Assembly (NCBI GenBank): GCA_958510825.1
Contig: OY294047.1
Coordinates: 62,001-126,000 of the forward strand
Reading direction: 5' to 3'
Origin: Brachypterus glaber
Lineage: Eukaryota > Arthropoda > Insecta > Coleoptera > Kateretidae
DNA length: 64,000 nucleotides
In this document: piece by piece, positions 1 through 11,600 of the stretch
Numbering within the stretch: position 1 is the first letter of the stretch
Layout: each line of letters opens with the position of its first letter
Program-made: the position numbers and the translations under genes
The notes under the pieces: model-generated
Databases searched by the model: none
Seen by the model: only the letters and a program-made list of their open reading frames with translations
What the model was told of the DNA's origin: nothing

Positions 1-662
1 TTAAGTTTTAAAAATAATCTTTTTTTAAATAGAAAGAAAAAAGATATTGTAAAATTTTGTAGATATGTTTATTTATATTTAAAGAATACAACAAATTAAA
101 AATAGATTTTTAAAGTGCCATATTTTTTTTTGAAAAAAAAAACATCAACAAACAGTTGTCTAAAAAAAACAAAACGGGATATTATTCAGCATTTAAGTCG
201 CTATAGCCCGAACCAGAAGAAAATTTTTAGGCCAAAAAATAACAAAATGATGTTTTTCAAAAATTTAAAAAATTTAATTTTCAAACAAAAACTTTCTCCA
301 TCCCAACCCCGAAATATTCATACAATTGGCGGATATGTCTCAATAGGCCAAAAAAAATAAGAAGAAGAAGAAGAAACGTCCGATATTTTGTTGTTATTTT
401 TTGGTAAAAAAATTTTTTTCTTGTTCGATCTATAGCGACTTCAATACAATAATAAAGCGTTTTGTTTTTTTTTTCAGCTGATCCAAACGGCCGGAATCAT
501 GGCGACCACCGTTTTTTGGTGTTTTAAAAAAAAAAAAATTATGGCCAAAAAATGGCACTTTAAAAATCAATTTTTTTTGTATTCTTTGAATATAAATATA
601 CATACCTACAAAATTTTACAATAATATCTTTTTTCCTTCTATATAAAAAAAATAATTTAAAA
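1..662. mobile_element. Fold-back (long inverted repeat) element, probably cut by the window edge
   Basis: Bases 1-130 match the reverse complement of about 532-662: both arms carry a stretch reading AAAGTGCCAT and, further out, a shared AAAGATATTGTAAAATTT-like stretch. The loop between the arms (130-530) has no convincing coding sequence. The arms reach the first base of the window, so the left end may lie outside. It sits in the first intron of the minus-strand gene at 1801-2311. The superfamily is unknown. Confidence 0.6.
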
Positions 663-1800
663 ATTTGAAGGTAGAAAGACTAATTCCAACATTTTTTTAA
701 TAATTTTTTATCTAAAATTGAAAAATATTAAAAACTTTAAAAAAGTTTTACAAGATGACACTACAGGCAGGCCGACTGTGTGCACTATTTAATTCTATCA
801 ATCACTGAAATTGTACTGCCTGCATGCCAGTAATATCATTCCATAAAATTTTTGGTAAAAATTTGGGTCAACATTTGCTTAGGTCTAATTTTTTTGCAAC
901 TTTTTTTGTCCTTTTGTGAATTTTAAATGAATGAATACAATAGGTCCCAGAAGGACTTCAAACCAATAAATAAATAAAAACTGTCAATATACTTTCCAAA
1001 GTATAATTTGGTCATGCGCATGGGGCCACCTGTAACTTTTTTTTTATAAATGGATTTTTTCTCAAAATTAGCAGTAAAATTTATATCAATTAAAGTAATG
1101 TTTTCTGAAAATGTTGAGGTAATAGAACTTTTCCATTTTTAATATTTTTTTTGAGTGGGGTCCAAAATTATCAAAATTTGCATTACGTAATACTGGAACG
1201 TTCCCTAACTAACCTAATAACTTTTAAAATTATCTTTTAAAAGTTATTAGGGAAAAAGTTTAACAATTTACTGTCATCTCACAATGTGGGTTGGTAGCTT
1301 TCTGCTTAATGTGGCCCAATTAATGTATTATGAAAATTTGGACTTCCATCAATTTTTAATATATTTTTTAAAAATAGCGCCCCCTATAACTTTTTTATTT
1401 TATTTATTTATTCACTGCCGTCAATTAGGCCATAGCAGCGAAAAACGACGTTAAATGATTAAACAAAACAATTTATTCACTGCAGCAATAATACAGATCC
1501 ATGGAGAGCCCCAAATAAGCTATGGCTGGGGCTCCCCATTAATTTTGAGATGAAAAAAATATAAAATTGACTTCTTTGTGCTAGAATTATTTTTTATTCT
1601 TCTATATTTCTTTTTTTTTTTTTGAAAAAAAAAATGGCAACCTAACCCATTTTTTTTTTAAAGAAATTTTTCAAAATCATTAGGGTTCTTCCTCTAATAA
1701 TATAATTTGATTTCTGATATTCTGAAAAATTGAGATTGATCAGATATTTCATTACTGAGTTATCGTGTTAACAATAAACATAACACAAACAAATACATAC
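663..1800. other. Intron/gene-free DNA, low complexity
   Basis: No coding sequence seen. This is first-intron sequence of the minus-strand gene that begins at 2311. It contains a small hairpin near 1500-1545 (AGAGCCCC paired with GGGGCTCC) and short A/T runs. A motif around 1400-1435 (TTTATTTATTCACTGCCG and following) looks like degenerate transposon sequence but could not be assigned. Confidence 0.5.
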
Positions 1801-2311
1801 CTGCTTCCTGCTCTATATCCTTAAAAATGTCATCCTCATTGAAATATTCCATCAGGTCATCAGCTTCTGATGAATTTATCATATTATGAGTAGATAAAAT
1901 ATTTGTCAGGGTTTTATTCATTCCATTTGGAATATTAAAATTGCTTTCTAGTGTTTCAGAAATATCCTGTGAAGACTCAGAACTGTTCTCTATTGAGCCC
2001 CCTTGGCTTAGTTCTAACTGAATAGCTCTTTGAGGAGCTACAGCTTTCCTACGATTCCTTCGGACCTCATTTTTAACTATAGAATCAAATTCATCATTTG
2101 AATCACTGTCTTCAAGCTTCAGGTTTATTTTTTCATCCAGCAAACTTTCATCGTCACTTTGAAAATCACCCTTTGGTATGAATTTACTATCAAGAAGCAA
2201 ATTAGGTATTTCCTCTTCAGCTATGTCTATACTATCAAAATATTCGGGCTTAACCAAATTAAAATCTTTGCTGGAAGCAGGTTTTAACTGGTAATTCTCA
2301 ATATGCCTCAT
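1801..2311 (-). CDS. First coding exon of an unrecognised acidic protein (partial gene)
   Basis: An open frame starts with ATG at 2311 and runs to a good splice donor (GCAG/GTATGT) at 1801, giving 170 residues plus one base (phase 1). The rest of the gene lies left of the window. The encoded N-terminus is rich in Asp, Glu, Ser and Asn (for example SDSNDEFDS and SEADDLMEYFNEDD). It has one basic patch, RRNRRKAVAPQR, near residues 84-95, which could be a nuclear localisation signal. There are no cysteine-histidine motifs, membrane segments or signal peptide. The acidic, low-complexity composition suggests a nuclear or regulatory protein, but I do not recognise the family. The start is chosen as the first ATG; the upstream DNA is non-coding and AT-rich. 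The low frequency of stops over 511 bp and the clean donor support it as a real exon. Confidence 0.7.
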
Positions 2312-3316
2312 TGCGAAAATTTGGTCCTTTGTTGTTTACAAAATGGTTAAGTAAGGTTAGGGTAAAGCGTCATTATTAAACAATAGCTTTAAAATCATTG
2401 AAAAAGCTTCCTAACATTTTCCAAACATCACTCTTTCTTTTATTTATTTTGCCTCCAGATATTTTTCTTCTTACAAAAAAATAATACCTACAAAAAAAGG
2501 CTTTCCGAAATTTTTCAAATGAAAAACCAAATATCGAATCAAATAACCAAATTTATATAACTTTTGTATTTAAAAAAAATAACTTTAGTTTCAAACACTT
2601 TTAATTTAATATTTTGTAAAATTAAAAATAACAAAAACCACATTAGAAGCCATTTTGTCTACAGAAAAACGAACGACCCTTTTGTTTTTTCCGCACGACA
2701 GCAGCGCCAAATTTAAAATCAAGAAAGTAGGCAACTTAAAATACACGTTTCATTGCAAGGTTCGTAGAGTCAATTTTATTTATTTTTTTTAATTATCTTT
2801 CCATCTGGATAGGCGAGCCAGAAAAGCAACTCAAAAAGGCTAGAAAGAAAAAAAAAACAAAAGGAAATGGGCCAAAATAAAAAAGCGCCCGATACATTTT
2901 TTACTTTGTTCTTGCGTTGGGTAAAAAAATCGAAACATTTGTAATGCTTCTATATAAAAAAATATGATTTCCATAAAAAATATATTTTTGTGTGTCGGTC
3001 TGTCTCTGTGTGTTCGGGAAATTTGTGACCACGATCGCTTTAAATTAGGACCATAGGTTGATTATAATCAACCTAATTATCCGAAGTGGGGTAAGGGGGT
3101 AAAATGGGGTAAAACCATTTTTTCAGTTTTTTTTCGTCTTACAAAAAAGGAACTTTTTTGAACAAAAATGTTTTTTTGAAAAAATAAAAAATTATATATA
3201 TATATTTTTTTAATTCTTTTGAATTTTTTCGTTTTGATTTTAATGAACCTATAGGGAAAAGTATTATTTTTTAGCAGCAGTTTTTTTATTTTTTTTTTTA
3301 AATAATAAATCTATAA
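2312..3316. other. Intergenic DNA upstream of the minus-strand gene
   Basis: No gene seen. 2312-2700 must hold the promoter and 5' leader of the gene at 1801-2311, but no core element stands out. Around 2985-3135 is a degenerate dispersed repeat with a CGGTCTGTCTCTGTGTG segment followed by GGGGTAA runs. Similar text recurs at about 26210-26360 and, more loosely, at 32860 and 40510. Confidence 0.45.
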
Positions 3317-3450
3317 GGGCCACTTGCACCAACTTTTGGTACGGGATTATCTCAGCTAAACCGAGCTAAGTTAAAAATGCTGCGTTCTGATTGGTCGGCT
3401 GTCAATTTAATCCAAGTTTAAAGTTAAACCATCATTGGTGCAAGTGGCCC
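3317..3450. mobile_element. PIF/Harbinger-type MITE, copy 1
   Basis: This 134-bp element has terminal inverted repeats GGGCCACTTGCACCAA and TTGGTGCAAGTGGCCC, flanked on both sides by TAA (3314-3316 and 3451-3453). A 3-bp TWA target duplication with GGGCC-like ends is typical of PIF/Harbinger. A near-identical copy lies at 12600-12734, also flanked by TAA. Confidence 0.85.
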
Positions 3451-3559
3451 TAAAATATTTGGGTTATTCAAAATTTGGACTAAATCCTATGTCGCAGATG
3501 CCGTTTATAGTAATTTTAAGACCCTATACTATGTTATGAGCAAAATATAAAAAAATAAC

Positions 3560-3632
3560 TGCCGAAACCAGGGATCGAACCAGGGACCTTTAGATCTTCA
3601 GTCTAACGCTCTCCCAACTGAGCTATTTCGGC
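3560..3632 (-). tRNA. tRNA-Phe (GAA)
   Basis: The reverse complement folds as a complete 73-nt tRNA. The acceptor stem is GCCGAAA with TTTCGGC and discriminator A. The D arm is GCTCAGTTGGGAGAGC. The anticodon stem-loop TTAGA-CTGAAGA-TCTAA reads GAA. The T arm is CCTGG-TTCGATC-CCTGG. Internal A and B boxes (TAGCTCAGTTGG and GGTTCGATCC) are intact, and a run of seven T residues follows the 3' end as a Pol III terminator. No intron and no mismatches in the stems, so it should be functional. Confidence 0.97.
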
Positions 3633-4714
3633 TGTATGATTCGAACTTTTAATAACTAATCGAGAACGTATAAAGGTGTTAAGAACTGCAGTTCTTACCA
3701 CCAACAATTGAATATTATGATATTCAATTGTTCAAGCCCTCTGTTTACTCTGCGAGTTTATAGTATTGCTATTTAAAAAATTTCCATAAATCCTTTTTAG
3801 TCCTTTGTCCTTTTATAAGAACCTGCAACCTTACTTGTTGGCCGCCCGGGAGACCACAGAGTATGCAGAAGACCGAGCGGCCGTCTCGGAGGGCTGGGCC
3901 TCGCAACTTGGTACCCCCTATAGGGCAAATATGCCAGGCCTAAACATATTTAACCTGTTTTAAATAGGCTGTTTAAATATAAATATTGTTTTTTCTTTCT
4001 CTTAAAAGAAAGTCGAGGGGTAAACCGCAGAGGAATTCAGGTGTACAAAGGAAATATTTTATAACGCAAAATAAAAAATTGCGCCAACAAAAGAATAATT
4101 TTCCTTATGCGGCTTAGCTTCATTAAACAAAAAATCAAGTAAAAAAAACTCTAAAAAAAATCCTTTTTTCGAAAAATGATAAAAAAAACGGTCCCAGGCA
4201 AAAAACTCTTGTTTTTTTTATAAAACAAACTTGTGTTTTATAAAAAAAAGCCGTGAAGATATGTAATGCCACGCATTCTATTATTATTCACAAATACCTA
4301 CTTAACGCAAATCAGATAACAAAATTAAAAAAATATTTAACAGTTTTTATTTTCAATAAAATTTCTTTTTTCGAAAAACGAAACATTTTTGAAAAAACAA
4401 ATGTTTTTTCAATACCACATAGGTAAGTTGACATTACTTAATCAAAAAGCCGACAGTAATGGAAAGTACTATATCAAGCACACTAGTAGTGATAAATGAA
4501 ATCAGTAGAATCAATACAAACAAAACCGTAACTAGACAGAAAAAACCATTTACCGCTAAAGGACACGAAGTGTCCGACACTTACCTAAGGAGGACACCTA
4601 GACTACTATTCTTAATTTTATAGAGGGATTCCATAAAAAATGATTTTTTGAATTGTCACACATATAAATGTCAAAAATATTATTTTAATAAAATACGATT
4701 TTAACTCTTTGGTA
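3633..4714. other. Intergenic DNA with a short GC-rich patch and small palindromes
   Basis: No gene recognised. 3838-3930 is conspicuously GC-rich (a GGCCGCCCGGGAGACC segment) against the AT-rich background, but it did not fold into any RNA I know. 4160-4400 contains A/T palindromes such as TTTTTATAAAACAAAC and its complement. The TA at 4713-4714 is the left flank of the large element that follows. Confidence 0.4.
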
Positions 4715-6760
4715 CCCTGCTGAAAATGACGGATCTGTGCGGATATGATTTTCGAATGATATATGCGGAAATGCCGGATATATGCGGGTGTGTTTTACAT
4801 CTGCTTTTGTCGGCAACCAAAAAAGCAAAAAGTCTCCGTGTATCTGTTTTGTTGTGTTTTAGTTCCGGTTAGTGCACCACAACCGCGTTTATCCGCCCAT
4901 GTACGCGTTGGCTCGTTATTTATGTGGACCCAGACCAACAAATATCGTCCGCACAGATCCGTTTAGGTGTGCTTTATACCTGCCCAAGTCTGTTTTTGAC
5001 GGATCGTTTTTATTCCGCTTAGATATGCTTTTGACCCGCCACAGTCCGCACATGTCTGAAATTGCCGTATATACGCGAGTATAAACCAGTAGTCCGCGTG
5101 TATCTGTTTTGTTGTGTTTTAGATCCGGTTAGTGCACCACAACCGCGTTTATCCGCCCATGTACGCGTTGACTCGTCATTTATGTGGGCCCAGACCAGCA
5201 AATATCGTCCGCACAGATCCGTTTAGGTGTGCTTTATACCTGCCCAAGTCTGTTTTTGACGGATCTTATTTATTCCGCTTAGACATGCTTTTGACCCGCC
5301 ACAGTCCGCACATGTCTGAAATTGCCGTATATACACGGGTGTAAACCAGCAGTCCGCGTACATCTGTTTTGTTGTGTTTTAGTTCCGGTTAGTGCACCAC
5401 GACCGCGTTTATCCGCCCATGTACGCGTTGACTCGTCATTTATGTGGGCTCAGACCAGCAAATATCGTCCGCACAGATCCGTTTAGGTGTGCTTTATACC
5501 TGCCCAAGTCTGTTTTTGACGGATTTTATTTATTCCGCTTAGACATGCTTTTGACCCGCCACAGTCCGCACATGTCTGAAATTGCCGTATATACACGGGT
5601 GTAAACCAGCAGTCCGCGTGTATCTGTTTTGTTGTGTTTTAGTTCCGGTTAGTGCACCACGACCGCGTTTATCCGCCCATGTACGCGTTGACTCGTTATT
5701 TATGTGGGCCCAGACCAGCAAATATCGTCCGCACAGATCCGTTTAGGTGTGCTTTATACCTGCCCAAGTCTGTTTTTGACGGATCTTATTTATTCCGCTT
5801 AGACATGCTTTTGACCCGCCACAGTCCGCACATGTCTGAAATTGCCGTATATACACGGGTGTAAACCAGCAGTCCGCGTGTATCTGTTTTGTTGTGTTTT
5901 AGTTCCGGTTAGTGCACCACGACCGCGTTTATCCGCCCATGTACGCGTTGACTCGTCATTTATGTGGGCCCAGACCAGACCAGTAAATATCGTCCGCACA
6001 GATCCGTTTAGGTGTGCTTTATACCTGCCCAAGTCTGTTTTTGACGGATCGTATTTATTCCGCTTAGATATGCTTTTGACCCGCCATAGTCCGCAAATGT
6101 CTGTACAGGACAGAACTAAATCTAAAAATATTGTCGGCGTACACCCGCCCAAGTCTGAAATTGTCGCATATACGCGGATGTAAACTGGCTGGTTTTTCGT
6201 CGGCTCTTGTCGGCAAGCTAAGTCCGTGCGTATCTGTTTTGGTGTGTTTTAGTTCCGGTTAGTGCACCACGACCGCGTTTATTCGCCCATGTACGCGTTG
6301 ACCCGTCATTTATGTAGGCCCAGAAGAGCAAATATCGTCCGCTTTATACCTGCGCAAGTCTGTTTTTGACGGATCGTATTTATTCCGCTTAGATATGCTT
6401 TTGACCCGCCATAGTCCGCAAATGTCTGTACAGGACGGTACTAAATCTAAAAATATTGTCGGCGTACACCCGCCCAAGTCTGAAATTGTCGCATATCCGC
6501 GCGTATCTGTTTTGGTGTGTTTTAGTTCCGGTTAATGCACCACGGCCGCGTTTATCCGCCCATGTACGCGTTGACCCGTCAATTATGTATGCCCAGACCT
6601 GCAAATATCGTCCGCAAAAATCAGTTTAAGTGTGCTTTATACCTGCCCAAGTCTGTTTTTGACGGATCGTATGTATTCCGCTTGGATATACTTTTTACCC
6701 GCCGCAGTCCGCAAATGTCTGCATAATACGGTACTAATCTGAAAATATTGGTAAAAGTCC
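4715..6760. repeat. Left tandem array, 260-bp units
   Basis: Four near-identical units repeat at exactly 260 bp; the marker TATCTGTTTTGTTGTG recurs at about 4840, 5100, 5360 (CATCTG variant), 5620 and 5880. Two more diverged units begin near 6225 and 6507. One 6-bp duplication (CAGACC) lengthens the unit near 5974. Each unit is dense in short related words such as ATCCGCCCATGTACGCG, GTCCGCACATGTCTG and GCCCAAGTCTGTTTTTGACGG. Open frames of 60-117 codons on both strands are a by-product of the repeat length and base composition, not genes. Confidence 0.9.
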
Positions 6761-7464
6761 AAACCTGGTGATATCGGATATGGTAAAATAGAAAAATTAA
6801 TTAAGTTAAATGAATTTTTTTTTATAGAGATATCTGTTTTTAAAGTTAAAAATGTTTTAATTGAAGACATAGAAATTACAAATTTATTCATTTTGGAAAA
6901 TGCATACCCAGTTACTGTTCGTTTAAATAATGTCCAAAATTTAAAAACCTAAAAAGTATATTTTTGTATTGTCCAAAATCTAAAAACTATTTTTGTACTG
7001 TGCATAAGGAATACAATCAAATGGGCATGGTCAGACATGGGTGGGCGTTGTAATAGAAAAAAAAACAGATTTGGGCCGGTATGAGCCGGCACAAAATTTG
7101 GACGGGTAAGAGCTGACATAACAGTCAAAACCATACTTGGGCGGTTATGACATAACAGACTTTTACCGATACCGATATAATAGACTAAACTAGTTTAGAG
7201 CACAGAACACCCACCAGAAAGCCATAATGGCGGCTTATTCAAATTAAAAATATTTTTATTTTATTTGGATCATTACTTTGATTTAGGCATTCGACAAAAT
7301 TGCCGAACGCCTAAATCAAAATGATGGTTTTGTGGGTAATAAAAAAAAACAAGAAATTAAAATAAAGTATTTTTTTTTAAACAAAATTGTAATATAACCA
7401 TAATACAAACTCTATGTAAATACCTGGAAAAAAATATAAGTATAAAGAAAAATAGTTTATTGAA

Positions 7465-7804
7465 CAGGTGCGTAGATATGGGGGGGGGGGGTAGAGGGGG
7501 TATTTACCCCCCAAGAATCTTTATTTGTTATATATTTTTTTGTTATTTTAAATAAAAAATTGAAAAATCAAAATAATGGTGGGTGTTTTTTGCTTGGGGC
7601 GCTAAATTTTGTAGAAACGCTCAGGGACAAAGCTTTTTTTCTGAGGGTGTTTTTTTGTTTTGGTAGGGGCGCCAAATTTTGAATAAAATATTTTATTTTG
7701 GAAAGGAAAAAAAATAACATTTTTAATAGCTGGGCCCCCCTAGGCTAGAAATCTCACTAGCCTTGGGCTTCCCAGTCCGACACTGGATGCTGACTACGCG
7801 CCTG
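7465..7804. mobile_element. hAT-like MITE nested in the large element
   Basis: Ends read CAGGTGCGTAGATA and (complement of the right end) CAGGCGCGTAGTCAGC. The 8-bp flanks are TTATTGAA (7457-7464) and TTATTAAC (7805-7812), six of eight matching, as expected for a decayed hAT target duplication. It contains a G run at the left end and no coding capacity. Confidence 0.6.
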
Positions 7805-8139
7805 TTATTAACTAGGTAATTAATTATAAACATAATGTTTACTCTAACATTTTTAGGGGCTATTTAAAAATTATGTCCCCGCAATTTAGACAAGTTTTGA
7901 CCCCGTGTCAATTTAGCTTCTACCCCCCAAAAAAATATCCTCACTAATACATCAAACCCCCCACCCTACTTTTTGTAACTTGACCTCTGACCCCATCCTC
8001 CCTAGAGTGGTGACAATTGTTGAACAGCCCCTAAAGAAGTAGTTCTTTATAAAAAGCTAGTAAAAAATATTATGAAAATAATTCAGCTGATATCCCTAGG
8101 GGAGGGGCTCAGCGCCCAGGGTCAAAAAAAGAAAAAATA

Positions 8140-8515
8140 CCTTCATGAAAAAATGCTTTGTCCCTGACGATTTCTACCAAACCTGGCGACCCTGTGAAAC
8201 AAAATTGGCGCTCCAAAAAAATACCAGAGGGATCAGCGAAAAAAAATTGTCACCCCAAAAATTAAAAAAGCTTTGTCCCTAGCGGTTTCTGCCAAAATTG
8301 GCGCCCCTGCAAAAAAATAGCGCCCCAAAAATTACCTTTACGAAGAAAAAAGGTTTACCCCCTGACGGTATCTACCGAACTTGGCGCCCCCGCAAAAAAA
8401 TGGCGCCCCAAAAATAACCTTCAAGGAAAAAGGCTTTGTCCTTGACGGTTTCTTAAAACTTGGCGCCCCTGCAAAAGAAAATTGGCGCCCCAAAAAATAC
8501 CAGGGGGGCTCAAAC
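8140..8515. repeat. Short degenerate tandem repeat (about 80-100 bp units)
   Basis: At least four units carry GCTTTGTCCCTGACGG-like and TTGGCGCCCCTGCAAAA-like words, with unit length varying between roughly 75 and 110 bp. An inverted, related piece lies at about 7595-7640 inside the hAT-like MITE. It is non-coding and part of the core of the large fold-back element. Confidence 0.6.
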
Positions 8516-9482
8516 CAAGGCCAGGGGGGGCTGTCCTGGGATCCCATTTTAAGTTGAATTGTATCTTCCTTCATCCATCTTATCTCATCTCCAACTTTTC
8601 CTAAAAAAACAAGAGGTGTTTAAATAATTGGACAAGTACGACTTTGTTACTAACAAATAGTTAGTTATTATTTCAGGGTGAGAATAATTTTTTTAAAGAA
8701 ATTATGCGCATATCTAGGGGGCTTAGCGGGGCCTAAAATAATAAAAAATACTGCTGTTGGAGGTCTGTGTGGTTAACAAAGGTCCCTAGAGACCAGGTGT
8801 TGAGGGCTATGAACACCGTACTGAACGAACAAAACTAAAATAAACTAAATAAAAGTGGGGCATTTTGGTATTGTATGTCAATTTTCTTATACACTTGCTA
8901 GAGGCTGGCTGGAGAAATATTTTTTATGTCAATGTTCATGTTGAAACCAAATAGGGCCCATCAATTTTCTATACAGTTTTTTTCACTAAAGGCTGATTGG
9001 ACACTTGTAGAAACTTTGTACGCTTTGTGCACAGGCCTGTATGGCATATATGGTAAAGATTTTAATTAAAAATACTCGCACTAACAAAAAACAAATACTA
9101 AATTGTGACCTTCCAATAAAGAACAAATTGCATGACAAATTAAAATTGTCAAGGGCATTCTAGTAGTAAATAATAAAACAATATTAAGCGATATTTATTA
9201 ATGTATTTAAACAAATTCAGGTGTACTTACTTTTAATAGAAAAATTTATGATCGTTGTTGCTTCTTTTGGTCCTATCACCTATCTATCAACCAAACATTC
9301 GTTTATTCATTCCATAGTACTATAATTAGTTAAACATAATTGTTATTTTGCTTTATATTTATAATTATTGCTAGCTTTACTTACTCTTATCACAGAACAC
9401 CCACTTATTTATCTTATTTACTTGTTAAAGAACAGGCGCCAAAGCAACAGTAATTATAGGTTATGTCAAACATAAATCGTGA

Positions 9483-9778
9483 CAGGGCGCTTATGTGCAG
9501 CTCTTTATGCCGCGTTTTGATAAACTGCGCATGCGCTGACCGTTTTTCAATCTATTATTTTAAATAAAAAACATTTTTTTACAAAAAAAAACACCAAACA
9601 GACGCCAAACCAACTTTAACGTAAACCAAGGCCCCCTCATTAAAAAAAAAGACCAAACAACAAAAAACCAAAACAAAATCCTGCATAGATGAGCTACATT
9701 TAGACATATTGAAAAACGGTCAGCGCATGCGCAGTTTATCAAAAACGTTGCATAAAGAGCTGCACAAAGGCGCTCCTG
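9483..9778. mobile_element. MITE with hAT-like ends, copy 1
   Basis: Inverted arms: CAGGGCGCTTATGTGCAGC at the left and, as the complement of the right end, CAGGAGCGCCTTTGTGCAGC. Each arm continues into CTCTTTATGC and a GCGCATGCGCTGACCG segment. About 190 bp of it recurs at 44490-44705, also next to GCATGCGCTGAC. It abuts the right satellite array, so it probably inserted into the large element. Confidence 0.7.
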
Positions 9779-9779
9779 A

Positions 9780-11600
9780 ACATGGGCGGGTGTATGCCGA
9801 CGTAGTCCGAAAAAGAAGATGACCGAGCGCGGATACGCGGACTGGGGCGGGTAAATGCCGACAAAATTGGGAAAGATTGACGGACAATGTCAGATAAACG
9901 CGGATGTACGCAGACATAATTCGAAAAAAAGACGACCGAGCGCAGATTTGAGCGGACTAGGGCGGGTACATGCCGACAATATTGGGAAATATTGACGGAC
10001 AATATCAGATAAACGCGGATATACGCCGACATAATCCGAAAAAAAGACGGTTGAGCGCAGATATGAGCGGACTGGGGCGGGTACATGCCGACAAAATTAG
10101 GAAAGATTGACGGACAATGTCAGATAAACGCGGATGTACGCAGACATAATTCGAAAAAAAGACGACCCAGCGCAGATTTGAGCGGACTAGGGCGGGTACA
10201 TGCCGACAATATTGGGAAATATTGACGGACAATATCAGATAAACGCGGATATACGCCGACATAATCCGAAAAAAAGACGGTTGAGCGCAGATATGAGCGG
10301 ACTGGGGCGGGTACATGCCGACAAAATTGGGAAAGATTGACGGACAATGTCAGATAGACGCGGATGTACGCAGACATAATTCTAAAAAAAGACGACCGAG
10401 CGCAGATTTGAGCGGACTTGGGCGGGTACATGCCGACAACATTGGGAAATATTGACAGACAATATCATATAAACGCGGATATACGCCGACATAATCCGAA
10501 AAAAAAAAGACGGTTGAGCGCAGATATGAGCGGACTGGGGCGGGTACATGCCGACCAAATTGGGAAAGATTGTCGGACAATGTCAGATAAACGCGGATGT
10601 ACGCAGATATAATTCTAAAAAAAGACGACCGAGCGCAGATTTAAGCGGACTTGGGCGGGTACATTCCGACAACATTGGGAAATATTGACAGACAATATCA
10701 TATAAACGCGGATATACGACATAATCCGAAAAAAAAAGACGTTCCAGCGCAGATATGAGCGGGCCAGGGCGGTTACATGCCGACAAAATTGGGAAGGATT
10801 GACGGACAGTGTCGGATAAACGCGGATATACGCCGATATAATAAAAAAAAGACGACCGAGCGCAGATATGAGCGGACTAGGGCGGTTTAATGCCGACAAA
10901 AATTTGGAAATATTGACGGACAGTGTCGGATAAACGCGGATATACGCCGACATAATCTGAAAAAAAGACGACCGAGCGTAGATATAAGCGGACTAAGGCG
11001 GTTACATGCCGACAAAATTGGGAAAGATTGACGGGACAGTTTCGGATAAACGCGGATATACGCCGACATAATTCGAAAAAAAGATGACCAAGCGCAGATA
11101 TGATTGGACTAGGGCGGTTACATGCCGACAAAATTGGGAGATTGATGGACAATGTCAGATAAACGCGGATATAAGCCTACATAATCCAAGCGCAGATATG
11201 AGCGGATAAATGCCGACTAATACTCTGACAGACAAAACCACTTAGGCTGGTGTAAGCCGACATGATCGGACGCGCATAGGCGGATATAAGCCGACTTAAT
11301 GAAACAGAAAAAAAACAGACTTGGGCAGGTAACAGCCGACATAAATTATTTTGGACATACGCGGACTTGTGCGGAAGTACTTCTATTGTGAAAAAGCCGG
11401 ACTTATGCAGATATAAATATTTGACTGCCAAATTAGGATAAAAGCAGATATAAAAATAACAAAAATTGCGGGTATCAGCCGACAAAAATTATATTTCAAC
11501 TTTCCGGATCTAAGCGGACTTGTGCGGACAAAAATTCTATGTAAAAATTTCGGATCATATCAAAATATATCATACATATCAAAACGGATTTGTTTTTTCA
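9780..11600. repeat. Right tandem array, about 116-bp units in dimers
   Basis: Units of about 115-118 bp carry GAGCGCAGATATGAGCGGAC, GGGCGGGTACATGCCGAC and GATAAACGCGGATATACGCC. Adjacent units alternate in type, giving a higher-order period of about 230-235 bp between 9955 and 10750; the array then decays toward 11600. Words such as GGGCGGATAAACGCGG are shared in complement with the left array, so the two arms appear to have a common origin but have been homogenised separately. Open frames here are not genes. Confidence 0.85.

Noticed and set aside
3838..3930. GC-rich patch considered as a structured RNA
   Set aside because: It could not be folded into any known tRNA, 5S rRNA or snRNA by eye, and no Pol III boxes or promoter were found.
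4830..5870. Regular repeats that might suggest a CRISPR array
   Set aside because: Units are 260 bp and homogeneous throughout with no short repeat/unique spacer alternation, and the genome is animal.
4763..6891. Many 60-117-codon open frames on both strands, several nearly identical
   Set aside because: They repeat with the 260-bp unit, occur on both strands over the same bases and show no protein-like features; they are by-products of satellite sequence.
7181..9482. Search for a transposase inside the 6.9-kb fold-back element
   Set aside because: Only short frames without catalytic motifs were present; the core consists of nested MITEs and degenerate repeats.
9560..11485. Overlapping open frames on the minus strand in the right array
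   Set aside because: Same reason: they follow the 116-bp unit, overlap one another in different frames and have low-complexity repeated text.
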